Translations under genes and position numbers: made by a program
In this document: positions 19,351-30,892 of the stretch, one piece after another
Numbering within the stretch: position 1 is the stretch's first letter
Layout of the letters: each line of letters opens with the position of its first letter
Notes under the pieces: model-generated
The model's input: the letters and a program-made list of their open reading frames with translations, nothing else
Databases searched by the model: none
What the model was told of the DNA's origin: nothing
Origin: Homalodisca vitripennis
Taxonomy: Eukaryota > Arthropoda > Insecta > Hemiptera > Cicadellidae
DNA length: 64,000 bases
Assembly (NCBI RefSeq): GCF_021130785.1
Contig: NC_060210.1
Coordinates: forward strand, 189,232,501 to 189,296,500
Direction: 5' to 3'

Positions 19351-20976
19351 TTACAAAGTTTTTTTCTGATACAGAGCTTTCATTTTATTTGAGTAGTAAT
19401 TTCCATTAAAGTAATCAGCAATACTGCTTCTTACTTTAAACCCTTCTGCTTTAGCACAGACTCCGACATAAGCCAAAGGGATCATGTTTTGTGTAGGAAG
19501 TTCGTGCTGCGGATGAGTCGCTGCTCCTTTGGGGTTGCGTGCAATAAAGTCATCCCTGATCCAGTTATGAAGACAGTAACTTACGAATATGACTAAGTCC
19601 ACTGTTTGTGGTTTCAAGTTTATTGGTGTGAAAAAATTCTGAAAATGTGACATAAAATACCAAATACATTTTACTCAGTTACTCTTCTAGCACAAGTGGC
19701 GTAGTTAAAGTGTCGTTTATGAACATCTACGATTGCTTGTTTGTGCGTGTAGGGTTTCATGACATGATTATCCAGTTTAAATGCTTCATCTCCTACTACA
19801 ACAAATGGTAGCATAATTTCAGAAGAAGGTAGGTTTTCAGGAGGTGGGAAAATAGTTCCTTCTTGAATCAATTTCCCCATTTTAGACTTATTAAAGAATC
19901 CAGCATCTCCTTCTTTGCCGTATGCTCCGACATCGATCAGTACAAAATTGCAGTTTGCGTCACCCATAGCAAACAATACAATGTAGAGAAGTTCTTAAAT
20001 TTGTGTAAAGGGGATCCTGAATGAGCTGGTGCAACTATCCTCACGTGTTTTCCGTTTATTGCAGATATACAATTTGGGAAATCCCAGTTGTCCCAGAATT
20101 CTTCGGCTTTCTGTTTCCAATCAATCTCCGATGGTAGTGGCAAATGCACATGTTCTATTTTGTCCTTGACAACTCTCAAAACGCCAGGGACAAACTTGGG
20201 AAAATGAAGATTTAGTGACCAGTGATCTAGTTGATGTCACCGAAACAGAAAATCCGGCCGTAACTTGAGGAAGAAAGATAAAAAACATGAACTGATAGTT
20301 GATCTATTGCAGCATAGGAAGGAAGAAAAAAACAAATTAGTGAAGGGTGTGGAAAAAATGACTGATATGGAAGAAAAGTACTCAAAAGAAAATGAAAATT
20401 ACTTGTTTTTTAAAAGTATGGCCGCCATTGTGAACAAACTAGACAAGAAAAACCAAGCTATTGCAAGGAGCAAGGTTTTCAGAGTTTTCAGTGATTTGGA
20501 ACTGGCCAAATATACAGCTCCTTCCTCCGTATCTACCACACCGTCCGGGTCCTCTTTAGCCTCTTGGACACCAGCACCGGCCTCCTTTGAATGTGATCAA
20601 TTTCGGGACAGTAGGCTACATCACAGCAGTATGTGTGGATGGGTGATGGGTGATCACCTTTCAATGGTGACGGCAAGTTTAATTTCTGCTGTTATGGGTT
20701 CAGTTACCCTATTATACTGCTTCACAGGTATTTCCTCTCTCACCAATCCCTGAAGAGTGAAGAACTGGTCCCGTGTGAGTCTAAAATACTCCTTAAATTT
20801 TCCCTCATTATCTATTAGGTGTTTCGTTATCAAAACATTATAAGCACCCACCGTTTAAACAATTCACTACAGGAACCGCGAGAAGAAAGAAGAGTAACAG
20901 CAATGTCGACATCCTCGTCCATTTCCTCGTCTGCGAAGAGCAATAACCTTGCCAAAACATTCCTTCTCCGGTCCAT
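19351..20976 (-). pseudogene. HARBI1-like DDE transposase (broken)
   Basis: Reading leftward: an acidic N-terminus from the ATG at 20976 (MDRRRNVLARLLLF), a one-base frameshift near 20850, then KEYFRLTRDQFFTLQ (about 20800-20760), an interruption of about 430 bp, then FVPGVLRVVKDKI and WDFPNCISAINGKHVRI (to about 20040), a frameshift near 19975, VLIDVGAYGKEGDAGFF and VVGDEAFKLDNHVMKPY, then ARRVTE followed by an in-frame stop near 19665, a one-base deletion near 19640, and TPINLKPQTVDLVIF ending at 19351. These are the conserved blocks of Harbinger transposases. The first catalytic Asp (usually in AIDGKH) is Asn here. At least three frame breaks and one stop make it non-functional. Confidence 0.85.
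20196..20560 (+). pseudogene. MADF accessory protein, C-terminal part with BESS-like motif
   Basis: On the plus strand, antisense to and inside the transposase gene, runs an acidic segment (WENEDLVTSDLVDVTETENP), a stop at 20264, a charged coiled-coil-like stretch, and YLFFKSMAAIVNKLDKKNQ with KVFRVFSDLELAKYT, resembling the BESS protein-interaction motif that follows MADF domains. A Ser/Thr/Pro-rich tail follows. It interrupts the transposase between its N-terminal block and its first catalytic block. A possible acceptor CAAAACGCCAG lies just upstream, but its pyrimidine tract is poor. Confidence 0.6.
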
Positions 20977-21184
20977 ATCAATGAAAACTGTACATTTTTT
21001 CAAAAGATGAAACTGGACGAGGAGAGAGTTTAAGTTGCGCGTTACGCTGCGTAAAATGACAAATCCTAGGAAAACACTTTTGCGCTGCGCAGTATTTAAG
21101 TGCGCTTCAACAAAACACGCTGCGCACTTGGCCTTAATTACGTAGCACGCAGCAAGCCCAGTCGCGGAGCTAGGAAAACGTAGC

Positions 21185-21799
21185 TTGAATCCCAATTCTC
21201 ATTCATTAACAATTTTCTCCACTCTTGCCCCAATGTCACTTAATGTCAGCTATATGGCCTTCCACTTGTGTGTCATAAACCCTAGAATGCTTCTGAAACC
21301 AATGCAATTTTCAGACGAGTTTTAAATGCCGTTGGTTAACAAATTGAACTTTTATTTGAAAACGCAACGGCTCTTAAGCTACCGTTCTCTGTCTCACAGT
21401 TCGGTAGTTATTGTTGCCTCTAGTTTCAAAAGAGTATACGTCACTATCTATTATACGATTGAACTTTGTCTTGAAAAAAGAAAAGTATCCAAAATATAGA
21501 GGCAGGGTAATGTCAACAGTTTCAAAATTTCTGAATGCTGATCTGCGAGACTCTCTAAATTGTAGTTTTGAAATCATTCTAATGCCTATTTCTTTAAGAA
21601 AAAACGTTTTAGAAAAAAATATGTTTTTTACAAACTTCCCACAAATCTACGCCATAGGATGAATGTGAATAGATAAGTCCATAATATGACGTCATCAGCA
21701 TCTGTTGTGCAATATTGGGATACATTTTTTAAGTACATACATATCTAAAAACAATTTTGCACAAACGCTGTGATAATATGTTGTATTACCTATGTGATA
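21185..21799. other. Intergenic DNA, no feature seen
   Basis: Short frames on both strands at 21374-21662 overlap each other and show no family resemblance. Confidence 0.45.
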
Positions 21800-22175
21800 A
21801 TACAATTTCAACGCTCAACCATGGTTTATTCCAAGGCGTTTTGCAGAGTAGGCTTCTTCGACTCAGTTTAGTCCATGGTGACTGTTGGCCTAAAAAACGG
21901 ATCCATCTGTTGTAGACAAAATTTAATAACATTTATTTTGCTGGATTTGTTTTAAGACTCAACTCATTGAAATGCTGAAAAGTATTGTTGAGATCAGCAA
22001 ATACAGCTATCAGCATTTAAAGTTCTGTGTTTGATTTTGGATTTAAACAGAGAGTCGTGTCATCTGCATACTGGAGGATTTGCCCATGATGGAGCGATCA
22101 GCCAGCGTGTTCACGTACAATAAAAAGAGTAGTGGGCCGAGGATGTACCCCTGAGGAACACCATGTCCCTATCCC
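21800..22175 (-). pseudogene. Non-LTR retrotransposon reverse transcriptase fragment
   Basis: On the minus strand from 22165: GVPQGYILGPLLFLLYVN, then ADRSIMG, a frameshift, ILQYADDTTLCLNPKSN, and after another frame change FNELSLKTNPAK, a stop and MLLNFVYNR. These are the central motifs of jockey/CR1-like LINE reverse transcriptases, including the catalytic YADD. Several frameshifts and stops make it a fossil. The rest of the LINE is not recognisable on either side. Confidence 0.85.
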
Positions 22176-23450
22176 AACCTCTTTCATTGCACGTCCGAAA
22201 TTCGGACTTATTGTTTTCTATCACTAAGCCACTCAAATGGCAAGAACCCTATGAATTACTAATACATATTTAAATATACATATTTTACTCTGTAAAACAT
22301 AGAACGCAAAAAAGTTAACAACTTTGTACCAACAATATACTGTAGTTTAAATTACACATATTTGAACTGCCTCACTAAGTAAGGGTTATATAAAAAAATT
22401 CTTTATTCATTTCATCGAGAACTCCACCGTATGATAAATCATAAGTAATGTCTGAAATGTAATATCCTGTAAAAAGGAGAAAAATTCTTTCTATTATATT
22501 TTTGGACCTGGCATACATGTTTGTTTCCATTGTAGCATTTACTACTTTTGTGTCTTTTAAATATTGTCATGATTGTATTAAATTAACAACTAGAGTAATG
22601 AAATTACAATGTGGCAATTAAGACAGCAATGTACAGCATACTGTTTAAACTCCAAACTAATCAAAGTTGCAATCATAAAATAAATATCATCACGTCCGGA
22701 TCCTGATATTAATGAGTGAGCCCACGTATTCATGTATAAATAAGCTGCACTCGAAATCTGTGCTTGCTTTAATTGATATTCGTAGCAATTAAAAATAGCT
22801 ATCATCATCCGAATTTGTTAATCCGATTAAGAACTTTTCTGATTAAAAATCTACCTCAGGTGATCAATTACAGCAAATATTGTTGTAGACGTAAAGTATT
22901 CTACTTTATCCCTTACCAAAAATCGATTTCCACAGAAATAAAGTAAGTTTTACTTTATTAGTAACAGATGTTGATGTAATTGTTAAACATTCGTTTATTG
23001 CGGTGAATATATTACAATACCCGATACACGTTAACTTGAAAAAATAAATATAAAACTAGAATTAATTTTACGACATTGTTAAACGTACGGATTTACTATT
23101 ATTAAAAGTTTTTTTATCGTATGTGATAAGTCACAAGTACTTTAAGAACGCAGCCGCCCATATCGACAAACTTAAAGGCAGTAAACTACAAATCGTAGGA
23201 ATGTAAACCCATACATCTCACGTGGATAATTAACCAGCATCTGACAACAGAATGGGCTTGTGGTGTGCTGTATCCCACCAACGGTAGGTCCTGAGTCTAT
23301 CCGTCGGATCGCGCCTTTAAAGCTGTTTCAGAGAAAATTGTGTGCATTATTTCTATTCATTCTGTGGTCACTCGTTCCAAAAATGTTGGATACATAATTG
23401 GTGCAATATATGTTATGTGTTGTTCAACTAGTACTTCTGAATAGTTGAAC
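22176..23450. other. AT-rich DNA, no feature seen
   Basis: No gene, RNA or clear repeat was recognised. Confidence 0.5.
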
Positions 23451-23738
23451 TTAATGTCCCCAAAAATTCCCAAACCACCCAAAGATTTTGGAGATCGGTA
23501 GTGTATCATGCCACCAGTTAGCCAATGAGAAATAGATCATTAAAAACTCTCTCACTGTTTTAGCTATAGCGTAATGGTGCTTCACCCTGTTGGAAAATAA
23601 ACTAAACTGAGTCTTTCTCAAACTGACGATGCAGTGAGTATCCAAGTCTTCCGAAGCGTGTGATTTCCACTTAGTGCAGTCTACTTTGCGAAAATTGAAA
23701 CCGTACATCTTTCTATCTAAATACAAGTGTGCCTGCAT
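23451..23738 (-). pseudogene. Possible LINE ORF2 C-terminal fragment
   Basis: The 95-codon minus-strand frame ends with SLRKTQFSLFSNRVKHHY, a VREFL and a Trp-rich tail. This resembles the region after the reverse transcriptase in jockey/CR1-like LINEs (SLF-x-R-V-x-x-YN-x-LP-x-x-VREL). The resemblance is loose, and no upstream RT continues it, although the RT fragment at 21800-22175 lies on the same strand about 1.3 kb downstream in that orientation. Confidence 0.3.
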
Positions 23739-23950
23739 TTAGAATCTCTGTACCACATAAATGAGTTAAGCGAACACTGAATTATTTCTGCTGTGCAGAC
23801 GCCAAGTTTCGCTAACGACAGCTGAGCAAATCCTCACATGGTGAAAATGCTGAAATGAATGGAATTACATAGCTGATAAGAAGTAATTTTTAACTAAACC
23901 AAAGTTTCAAACATATTTTAACACAAACGAAAATTGTGAGAAATGAACAA

Positions 23951-24128
23951 AACAAGTAGGAAACGCCTTAGCAATGAATGACCAGTCCCGACCTCTTCAT
24001 TTGAACCTTGACCTCCAATACTGGCCTGGGGATAGTGACCTCCCAGGGGGACACCCGGACGTTGAGTATAAACTTCCCCCCTTACCGCACCAACCACAAT
24101 CAGGACCCTTACTCAGCTCCGTAAATAG
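23951..24128 (+). CDS. GC-rich open stretch, candidate exon of unknown function
   Basis: A locally GC-rich segment in very AT-rich surroundings with an open plus-strand frame: MNDQSRPLHLNLDLQYWPG, then DSDLPGGHPDVEYKLPPL and a Pro/Ser-rich end, followed by CTCAGCTCC/GTAAAT, a possible donor at 24128. Possible acceptors upstream (CAAGTAG, CCTTAG) lack a pyrimidine tract. Its phase would fit the phase-1 donor at 13443. I do not recognise the protein. It could equally be part of an unknown dispersed repeat. Confidence 0.25.
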
Positions 24129-24179
24129 AATCAAGGAACAATCTCTTTCTGTTTTGTACAATTTGGATACTTTATAATC

Positions 24180-26470
24180 TCATCTTTTATAAAAAATGAA
24201 AATGAAAATAGTTGAATTTTGGGTTCATAAATAGTAACGGAACGGATTAATGAAGTTAACCGTGAACTTGCTAAACAATATTTACATGTTTGAAAAACCT
24301 CACCACACATACTGCCTACACATAGATGAACAAAATTTTTCCAATGTCGGGTTGTAGGGCTCCTTTTACAGAGAGTAACGTGAAAAAATGTGCATATAAG
24401 TATTCTGACGTGATCTATTGCATGTAATGTCTAATGATCAATAAAATCTTATATTAGGGTTTGGTTCTTTAATTAATATAGGACGCAAATAAAATTTCGT
24501 TATAATGATTAAAATGTTTGTTTCTCATTATTAGATTTTGGGTACCAATTTAACCCAACTGTAAATTTAATAATAAGTGTGTAATAATAGCGTGTTAAAA
24601 GAGAACTCTGTTAGTCTGGGTTGAAGAGAAATTTTTGGTAAACTGACAATTTAGAAATTAATCGTAACCAAAGTCTCCTCCAGAGCATTCTTGGAAAAGA
24701 ACATTAGTTCAAGGTAAAAGCTAACAGACGACGTCGGCGGAGGAACGGATACTCAAGTGGGTGAGGACTAATGCTGCGCAGGACGTCAAATATTCCTCTT
24801 TAGAGCCTCTTATTGACATTATGCTCTGGATAGTAAAGTAATCCAAGATGAAAGTCAACATGGCGTCGAGTCAAGAGGTAGTAAGTGGGCCCAGAAACTG
24901 TGGATATTTCCAGGCCACTTGTATTTACTTATTGATTATATAGATCGTTTCTGGAAAACTCTGACCAATCTTCGTATTAAAAAGGTAGCTAGTTTTATAA
25001 AGCACCCCCTTTCTTAATTATAAATTCATAAGCCAGAAAATTATTTAGTTATGGCGTTATAATAATTGTATAAGTAACCATAGTTATATTATTAATTTTT
25101 TCACTACCTCGTTTGAAATTAGAGACACGATAAACAATGAAAGATCCAAATTTATGTCTTAATTGGTAGCAAAACCATTATCCTTCAGGATTTAAATCGT
25201 ATAGAAGCCATTCGTTGTTGGGGAACACTAGTAATGATGTATAAAATTACTATGTTCCGGCATCGTAACAATACTTTATAAGGGCAATGGAGTGTTGATC
25301 TTATTAAGTAAAACTGTGCTTTAAAAAGGAGTAATATAAAAAACAGAATTTTTACAATTTTTTGAATTTTGTATACCATTAAAAAAAAATTTCTTTATTT
25401 CTAGTTCGTCAGTGGCATCGTAGTTCAATTTCAGATAGTTTAATTTCAGAAGCAAATAATATCTATTTCAATATCAAGTCCAATGTTTATAGCCAGTATT
25501 TTTAATCAACTGGCTATTTTTAATCAAACTGTATAAAAGGAAAAATTGACAAAGTAAAAAAGTTACTTCAAAATTAAAATTATTTTATCAACTCATACAC
25601 ATTTCTTGTACAATATCTACATTTTATTATTTTATTGTTATTTAACCTGTTACTCCTATACGATTATGTTTGCGTCGTAATTTATCTACTAATGCATTGT
25701 TGGAAAATGTATAAACAGAAAGAGATACACCTACTCAATGTAAAAAAAATGTACTAAATATTTATACCTCAGTATAAATCTGTAATCAATATTTTCTTTT
25801 CAGTAGAACAGCTCTAATGTTGAGCTATAATGTTTTGAATCACTCAAGTATTTAAGAATCACTTTCGTTTAAGACAATAATAAGTAAGCTTAAAAAAATC
25901 AACTAATCACTTTCAACTTTTGCTCTGCGAGGCAGATGTATTTCCTCTAACCTGTGTCAGTGACAAGACCTGCAGTTTTCCTATGTCAGGTATGTCAGTG
26001 GAAAGCGGTTGGCAGAGTGACATGTTAAACTGGACAATAACTAAAAATTATCTTTTATTTTTCCACTGTGACAGTATTTGTAAACAAGCCAGTGGTTATT
26101 GCATAGTTATACATGTGTTTTATCAAGGTTTCCATTATAACACACCCGTAAACGTTAAGCCTCGAAACAGCAACAGAGTGAAAGCGTTTGTAATTTTGTC
26201 TAAATGAATTTTTGTGTTAAGGCTAAACAAAAAGTTGCGTTTAAAATGTCTGTAGCAAACAGGATTTAAACATTTAACAAACACCAAACTGGGAAGAATT
26301 TCTAATTGTGCCAAAGGTAATATACATCTGGAAAGAGTGATATATGATTCAGACGCGGTGGTGGACGATTTTATGAGTGCTCATTACGACTATCGAGGAA
26401 CTAATTCGTGGTTGAAGAGGTTTCCGGTATTATAATCATACAGAGGTACTCGGTAACATCCTTCATGACT
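24180..26470. other. AT-rich DNA, no firm feature
   Basis: A slightly GC-richer patch at 24690-24900 contains an ATG (24848) with about 20 codons, which is too little to call. The rest shows nothing. Confidence 0.4.
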
Positions 26471-26479
26471 GGAAGGAAA

Positions 26480-27010
26480 GAAATGGATTAGAAGTGGAGG
26501 TTAATCCATCTTCCACATCCATTATTTTCAAGGTAGGAGTATGCAAGACTAAGAACCACGTAAGGGTTCCCTGATTCCCCAGGAGGATGAAAATTCTGGT
26601 TGGTTTATACCTTCCATTTGAACCCTCAGTGGGTACAACAAAAACTAATGCGTCACTCAAATCTTGGCAACCTTATCGATGTTCAGGAGCGGCACATCAA
26701 CAACCGCAAATGTCGAGATTCTGGAGTGTAAGGGTAATTCGATAGGTCTAGAGTACTGCGGGAGATGACTGTTGGAATTGGTGGGGTTTCCTCCCTAAGA
26801 GTCAAAGGTTCTTGCCAGCCTAGACACAGGGTGTGCCACCCCCTGCCTGCTTTCGCTGGAGAGGCTGGTTTAGAGCTGACTTCTCCTTCTTCTAAGGGGA
26901 CATGAATTGAGATTAGTGCCCTAAACAGTTCTTATTGATTCTCGACAGAAGGTGGCCTCTACTCCCAACCTTACCTATTCAAAATATTATGTCACTTCGG
27001 AAGCAGTGCA
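26480..27010. other. Unclassified segment of higher GC content
   Basis: About 530 bp with balanced base composition (for example CCACCCCCTGCCTGC near 26840) between AT-rich flanks. Short frames on both strands are interrupted by stops. It may be a fragment of an old retroelement, but no motif identifies it. Confidence 0.35.
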
Positions 27011-27049
27011 TATGAATAGGTGCATTTATCTAAGCTTCTCGTCCTAAGA

Positions 27050-27410
27050 GAACAAAAAAGGGTTCCCTGAAGTTGCACGTATAACGTTTAAATATATAGC
27101 TCATATCCTACTCGAGATATCCTGCGGACATCAGATAGACAACCACTGACTAAACCGGAAGGGAATATTCGCGTTGTATTTTATCAGTTATTTGAGTGAC
27201 CAACCTCAACGGTGCTTGAACAAATCCCATAGAGAGATATGCACCATCATCAAACTCAATATTTTGTGTGTAGAATTCAAATTTCAAGCAAAATTTCAAG
27301 TGAAGCAATTCTTGAGATATCCTGCGGATAGATAGGCTTCGGTAACGCTCAGCAGAATTCCACGTCATCATCAAACTTGATATTGCCTATGTGGAAATTA
27401 AACTAGATGA
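27050..27410. repeat. Dispersed repeat with GAGATATCCTGCGG motif, two units
   Basis: Two diverged direct units share GAGATATCCTGCGGA and CATCATCAAACTTGATATT-like ends (27114 and 27310 for the first motif). Related words (gatatcc, gctcagcaaa, caccatcat) recur at 36030-36330, 43380-43660 and 57190-57500, so this is a dispersed non-coding family. Confidence 0.45.
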
Positions 27411-28890
27411 AACAGTAAATTCAAATCGCTTAAATCAATCATAATTAAACTAGATTTTTTTATATTTAAACGAAGTTTCAAACACAAATTAATGTCTATA
27501 TATCTAGTCATTTTTGGACGGTTTCAAAATTTGTGAATTTATTATCCATATGTACTTTACAGGATTCGTTAACACATATAAGGACCAGCACCAAGCTAAA
27601 TCTCCCTTAAACAGGAAAGAGGTGTCATGTAAAATTTAGAGTTTATAGCTCATTTCATCTCAAGATAACAGACATAAAAAGCTATGTACAAACACGCTTA
27701 TTATACATGTGTATACTTAAAAACCTGCGTACAGAACAATCACACGGCCATAAGCCAGATATGATTCATCTGCATAAGTCCACACTTTCACATGTTAGTT
27801 TTGTTTGTTTGTTAGACAATCACAACAATTGGCTTATCTATAAGTTGTCTTCACAAGAAAGATGAAAATATGGATCATAAACTAGGATCAATTATACTTC
27901 CATTAGAATTTCAGTCCGTTGCATCGTTGGTATATCCATCTATTATTTGGTTTTAGCTACATTTTTTTTACTTTTATAACCTATCAAAAGGAGCGAGTAA
28001 TGTTTTAAATTGACAATAGCACAGAGTGGGCTCAAGCGCTGTTGCGAATGGCTCCTTGGAGCTTTCAAGCTAATTTGATAGCGTAATAAAGATAACGGGA
28101 GAACAAGGCGTTGTAATGAAGGCTGTTAGGAGCTGTAGCTCCCAAGCGACGCTCAAACCACTTCCGCTTCCTGTCTAGTCGACAGTTTGGTAGCCGAATG
28201 AAGTGTAGAAAATTAAAACTACACCAGGTGAAATACTTAAATGAAATTTAATAGATAAAGCTATATGCAAAAATAATAATCATCATTATGTTAAGAATTT
28301 ATGAGCTGTTAGTTATGCTGTAGAACATTCCTATAGGAATATTGTCTGCTAGGTAAAAAACCAATTTAAATCGTTTAGTCTTTACCGGCCATAATCATCG
28401 AATATACTAGTAGTAATAAATCAAGTTTAAACTTTAGTTTTTCCATTTTTATACAACTTGAAAAAATTAAGACAATTTCTGCGTATTACTGGTTTTAAAA
28501 CAGAAATAAAAGCTTCTGTAATTATTCAGTAAAAGATTAATTCATTGCTCGATTTATTGAAACCGATAAGGTTTCACATTCATTTTCAAATGTGTCTGTA
28601 GGCTATTTTGTAAATCCCAAGCAGCACATACATATTTTCTGTGCACGTGATTGTTTTACTAGGTTAACTAATTTTGATACATTTTTCTGTGACACACCCA
28701 CACGCACAACATTCACTGTAATCGTTGTTATTAGAAAAGATATTAACATATATTTTTTACTATCCTGTCGTCATACTTTTACTAATGTTCGTCATATTTG
28801 ATAAAATATACCTGGTTTGAAATTGCAAATTATTTTTCTTGATTCTTCATAATCCTTATTTATTCTTTAAGGAACGTTTCAATAAGACAT
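27411..28890. other. AT-rich DNA, no feature seen
   Basis: Nothing recognised beyond weak copies of the repeat described at 27050-27410 (around 27550-27700). Confidence 0.45.
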
Positions 28891-28914
28891 CGTGACATCG
28901 CACCATGTCCTTAT

Positions 28915-29420
28915 TCTGTACACCATTCGAATAGTAGGCATCCTGTATACCATTCGAATAGTAGGCATCCTGTATACCATTCAAATAGTAGGCATCCTGT
29001 ATACCATTCAAATAGTAGGTATCCTGTATACCATTCGAATATTAGGCATCCTGTATACCATTCGAATAGTAGACATCCTGTATACCATTCGAATAGTAGG
29101 TATCCTGTATACCACTCGAATAGTAGGCATCCTGTATACCATTCAAATAGTAGGTATCCTGTATACCATTCGAATATTAGGCATCCTCTATACCATTCGA
29201 ATAGTAGACATCCTGTATACCATTCGAATAGTAGGCATCCTGTATACCATTCGAATAGTAGGTATCCTGTATACCATTCAAATAGTAGGCATCTTGTTTA
29301 CCATTCCTGGTATTAGGCATTCGAATAGTAGGTATCCTGTATACCATTCGAATTGTAGGCATCATGTATACCATTCAAATAGTAGGCATCCTGTATACCA
29401 TTCGAATAGTACGCATTTCT
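28915..29420. repeat. 27-bp minisatellite, about 18 copies
   Basis: The unit is CATTCGAATAGTAGGCATCC plus TGTATAC, with point variants. 27 is nine codons, so long frames stay open on both strands: on the plus strand the repeated nonapeptide is YTIRIVGIL. The apparent 181-codon protein is a by-product of the period; it lacks a non-repeat domain. One unit near 29300 is disrupted by an insertion. Confidence 0.95.
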
Positions 29421-30580
29421 TACTCATAATACAGTAAAGGTATAAATGTACATCGAAATAGTACTCAAGCTTATGGTTGTCATTACAGGTTAACTAAGGT
29501 AAACTAAGTTTTATATTTAATGCTAGTAGTTCTAATGATTTCATTAACACTGGAATTATTTTAGAGCAATGTTAAGAAACCCCAAAGTTGATGCAGTTCT
29601 TAGAATTCATAGTGAAAGTATTTATATAGGTAATACGATGGATAGAAACAGAAACACAATGTCCTTCGATAGTTTTGTGTACTTCAAAATTTGGATTTAG
29701 TGTCAAGTGTCGCGTATTGCTTTGTAATTCCATTCGCTGTTTCGCACGCAGTTTCGTAGGTTTTGCACGTATGAACACTTTGTTCCAGTTTCCATGATCA
29801 ATAAAATTTGCCAAATAGTGTATATTTATGGCCAATGCAATTTCATTCGGTCTTGGTATTTTTTGTTAAGAATTCTATACATACTCAGGTCTGAGAAACG
29901 TTCTTATGTTAACAGACAACTAAGATGAGTTTCATAACACTCTTTAGTAAAGATTACATTTAAATTTTTCTTTTATATCTGAATTACATTATTGAATGTG
30001 CTTGCATACTTAGTATTTGCTAAAATGTTTAGTTAAAATTATGTTTTTACTAAAAATGTTAATTTTCCTCTCTGGATATTTTTTACTTTGTGCTCAACAG
30101 CGATTGCAGAAAAGGTTAAAATAAGAAGTGTTGTTACCTGTTTTTATCTATGTTGTTAAATTTTATCTACCTTACTCAAGTTTACATACCAGAAATATAA
30201 ACAAATTTAAAATAGAGGTTGGTTAAATTGATGAAAACGTATGGTCGTGCTACAATAAAACAATGTTTATACTGAACAGTTGATTACATTTAACAGGATC
30301 TTTCATTTAATAATTCGTAAGTTTAGAGATCAAGATGGGAATTCTTTGTTACTTTAGAGACCAGTGGGAGTTATCCAAATAGGATTTTTGAACTACAAAT
30401 AAGCCTATATTCATAACAGGAACCGTAAGAATTTCGATGAAAAATGTCTTTACAATTGTTTTGATAGTTTACGCGTGAAAGCAAAACAAACAAACAAAGG
30501 TACTTTCGAATTTATAATATTAAAAGAATAAATTAATATAAATTACATTATGTTTGTATTCATTCCTGTGCAGTTACAAT
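29421..30580. other. AT-rich DNA, no feature seen
   Basis: No gene or repeat was recognised. Confidence 0.45.
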
Positions 30581-30582
30581 TA

Positions 30583-30892
30583 CTAGAGCAACTCGCACGA
30601 AAATAGTCCAATGGTAGCGTCGGAATCTTCTCTACACCTCGCGCTGAACAGTGTTGCCTTATGGAAAATTATTAATGCGGCTTAGTATCTGTTTCAATAA
30701 TAAAACATCAGCTGTTTTCGTAAATAGTCCGTACATTCGTACATTTTATGCATAAAGCATGTAAATGAAGCAGACCGTATATAAACATACCCACGTCATA
30801 GCGGAAACAGCTTGATATATTCCGTTTACTAGCAACGATTTGGCAACACCGCATCAAACGTTATTGGACTATTTTTGTGCGGACTGCTCTAG
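30583..30892. mobile_element. MITE with 30-bp terminal inverted repeats and TA target duplication
   Basis: The ends are CTAGAGCAACTCGCAC... and, inverted, CTAGAGCAGTCCGCAC..., both running into AAAATAGTCCAAT with four mismatches in 30. TA dinucleotides flank both ends (30581-30582, 30893-30894). The element is 310 bp with no coding frame. TA duplication and size suggest a non-autonomous Tc1/mariner-type element; no autonomous relative is in the window. Confidence 0.8.

Larger units (their letters stand above)
18515..21184. mobile_element. Decayed PIF/Harbinger DNA transposon
   Basis: Terminal inverted repeats of about 31 bp: AGCTACGTTTTCCTAGCTCC at 18514 and its reverse complement ending at 21184. 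Inside each end are clusters of short GC-rich subterminal repeats (variants of TTGCGCTGCG). Flanking triplets are TTA on the left and TGA on the right, compatible with a TTA/TAA target duplication with one change. The element carries the two genes typical of this superfamily, a DDE transposase (minus strand) and a MADF/Myb-like DNA-binding protein (plus strand), both broken. Confidence 0.85.

Noticed and set aside
23974..24177. Calling this a definite host gene exon
   Set aside because: The acceptor side lacks a pyrimidine tract and the peptide matches no family I know; kept only as a low-confidence candidate.
28915..29420. CRISPR-like regular array
   Set aside because: Units are contiguous with no unique spacers, and the genome is eukaryotic.
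28892..29437. 181-codon repetitive protein (YTIRIVGIL repeats)
   Set aside because: It is a by-product of a 27-bp minisatellite that is open on both strands, with no non-repeat domain.
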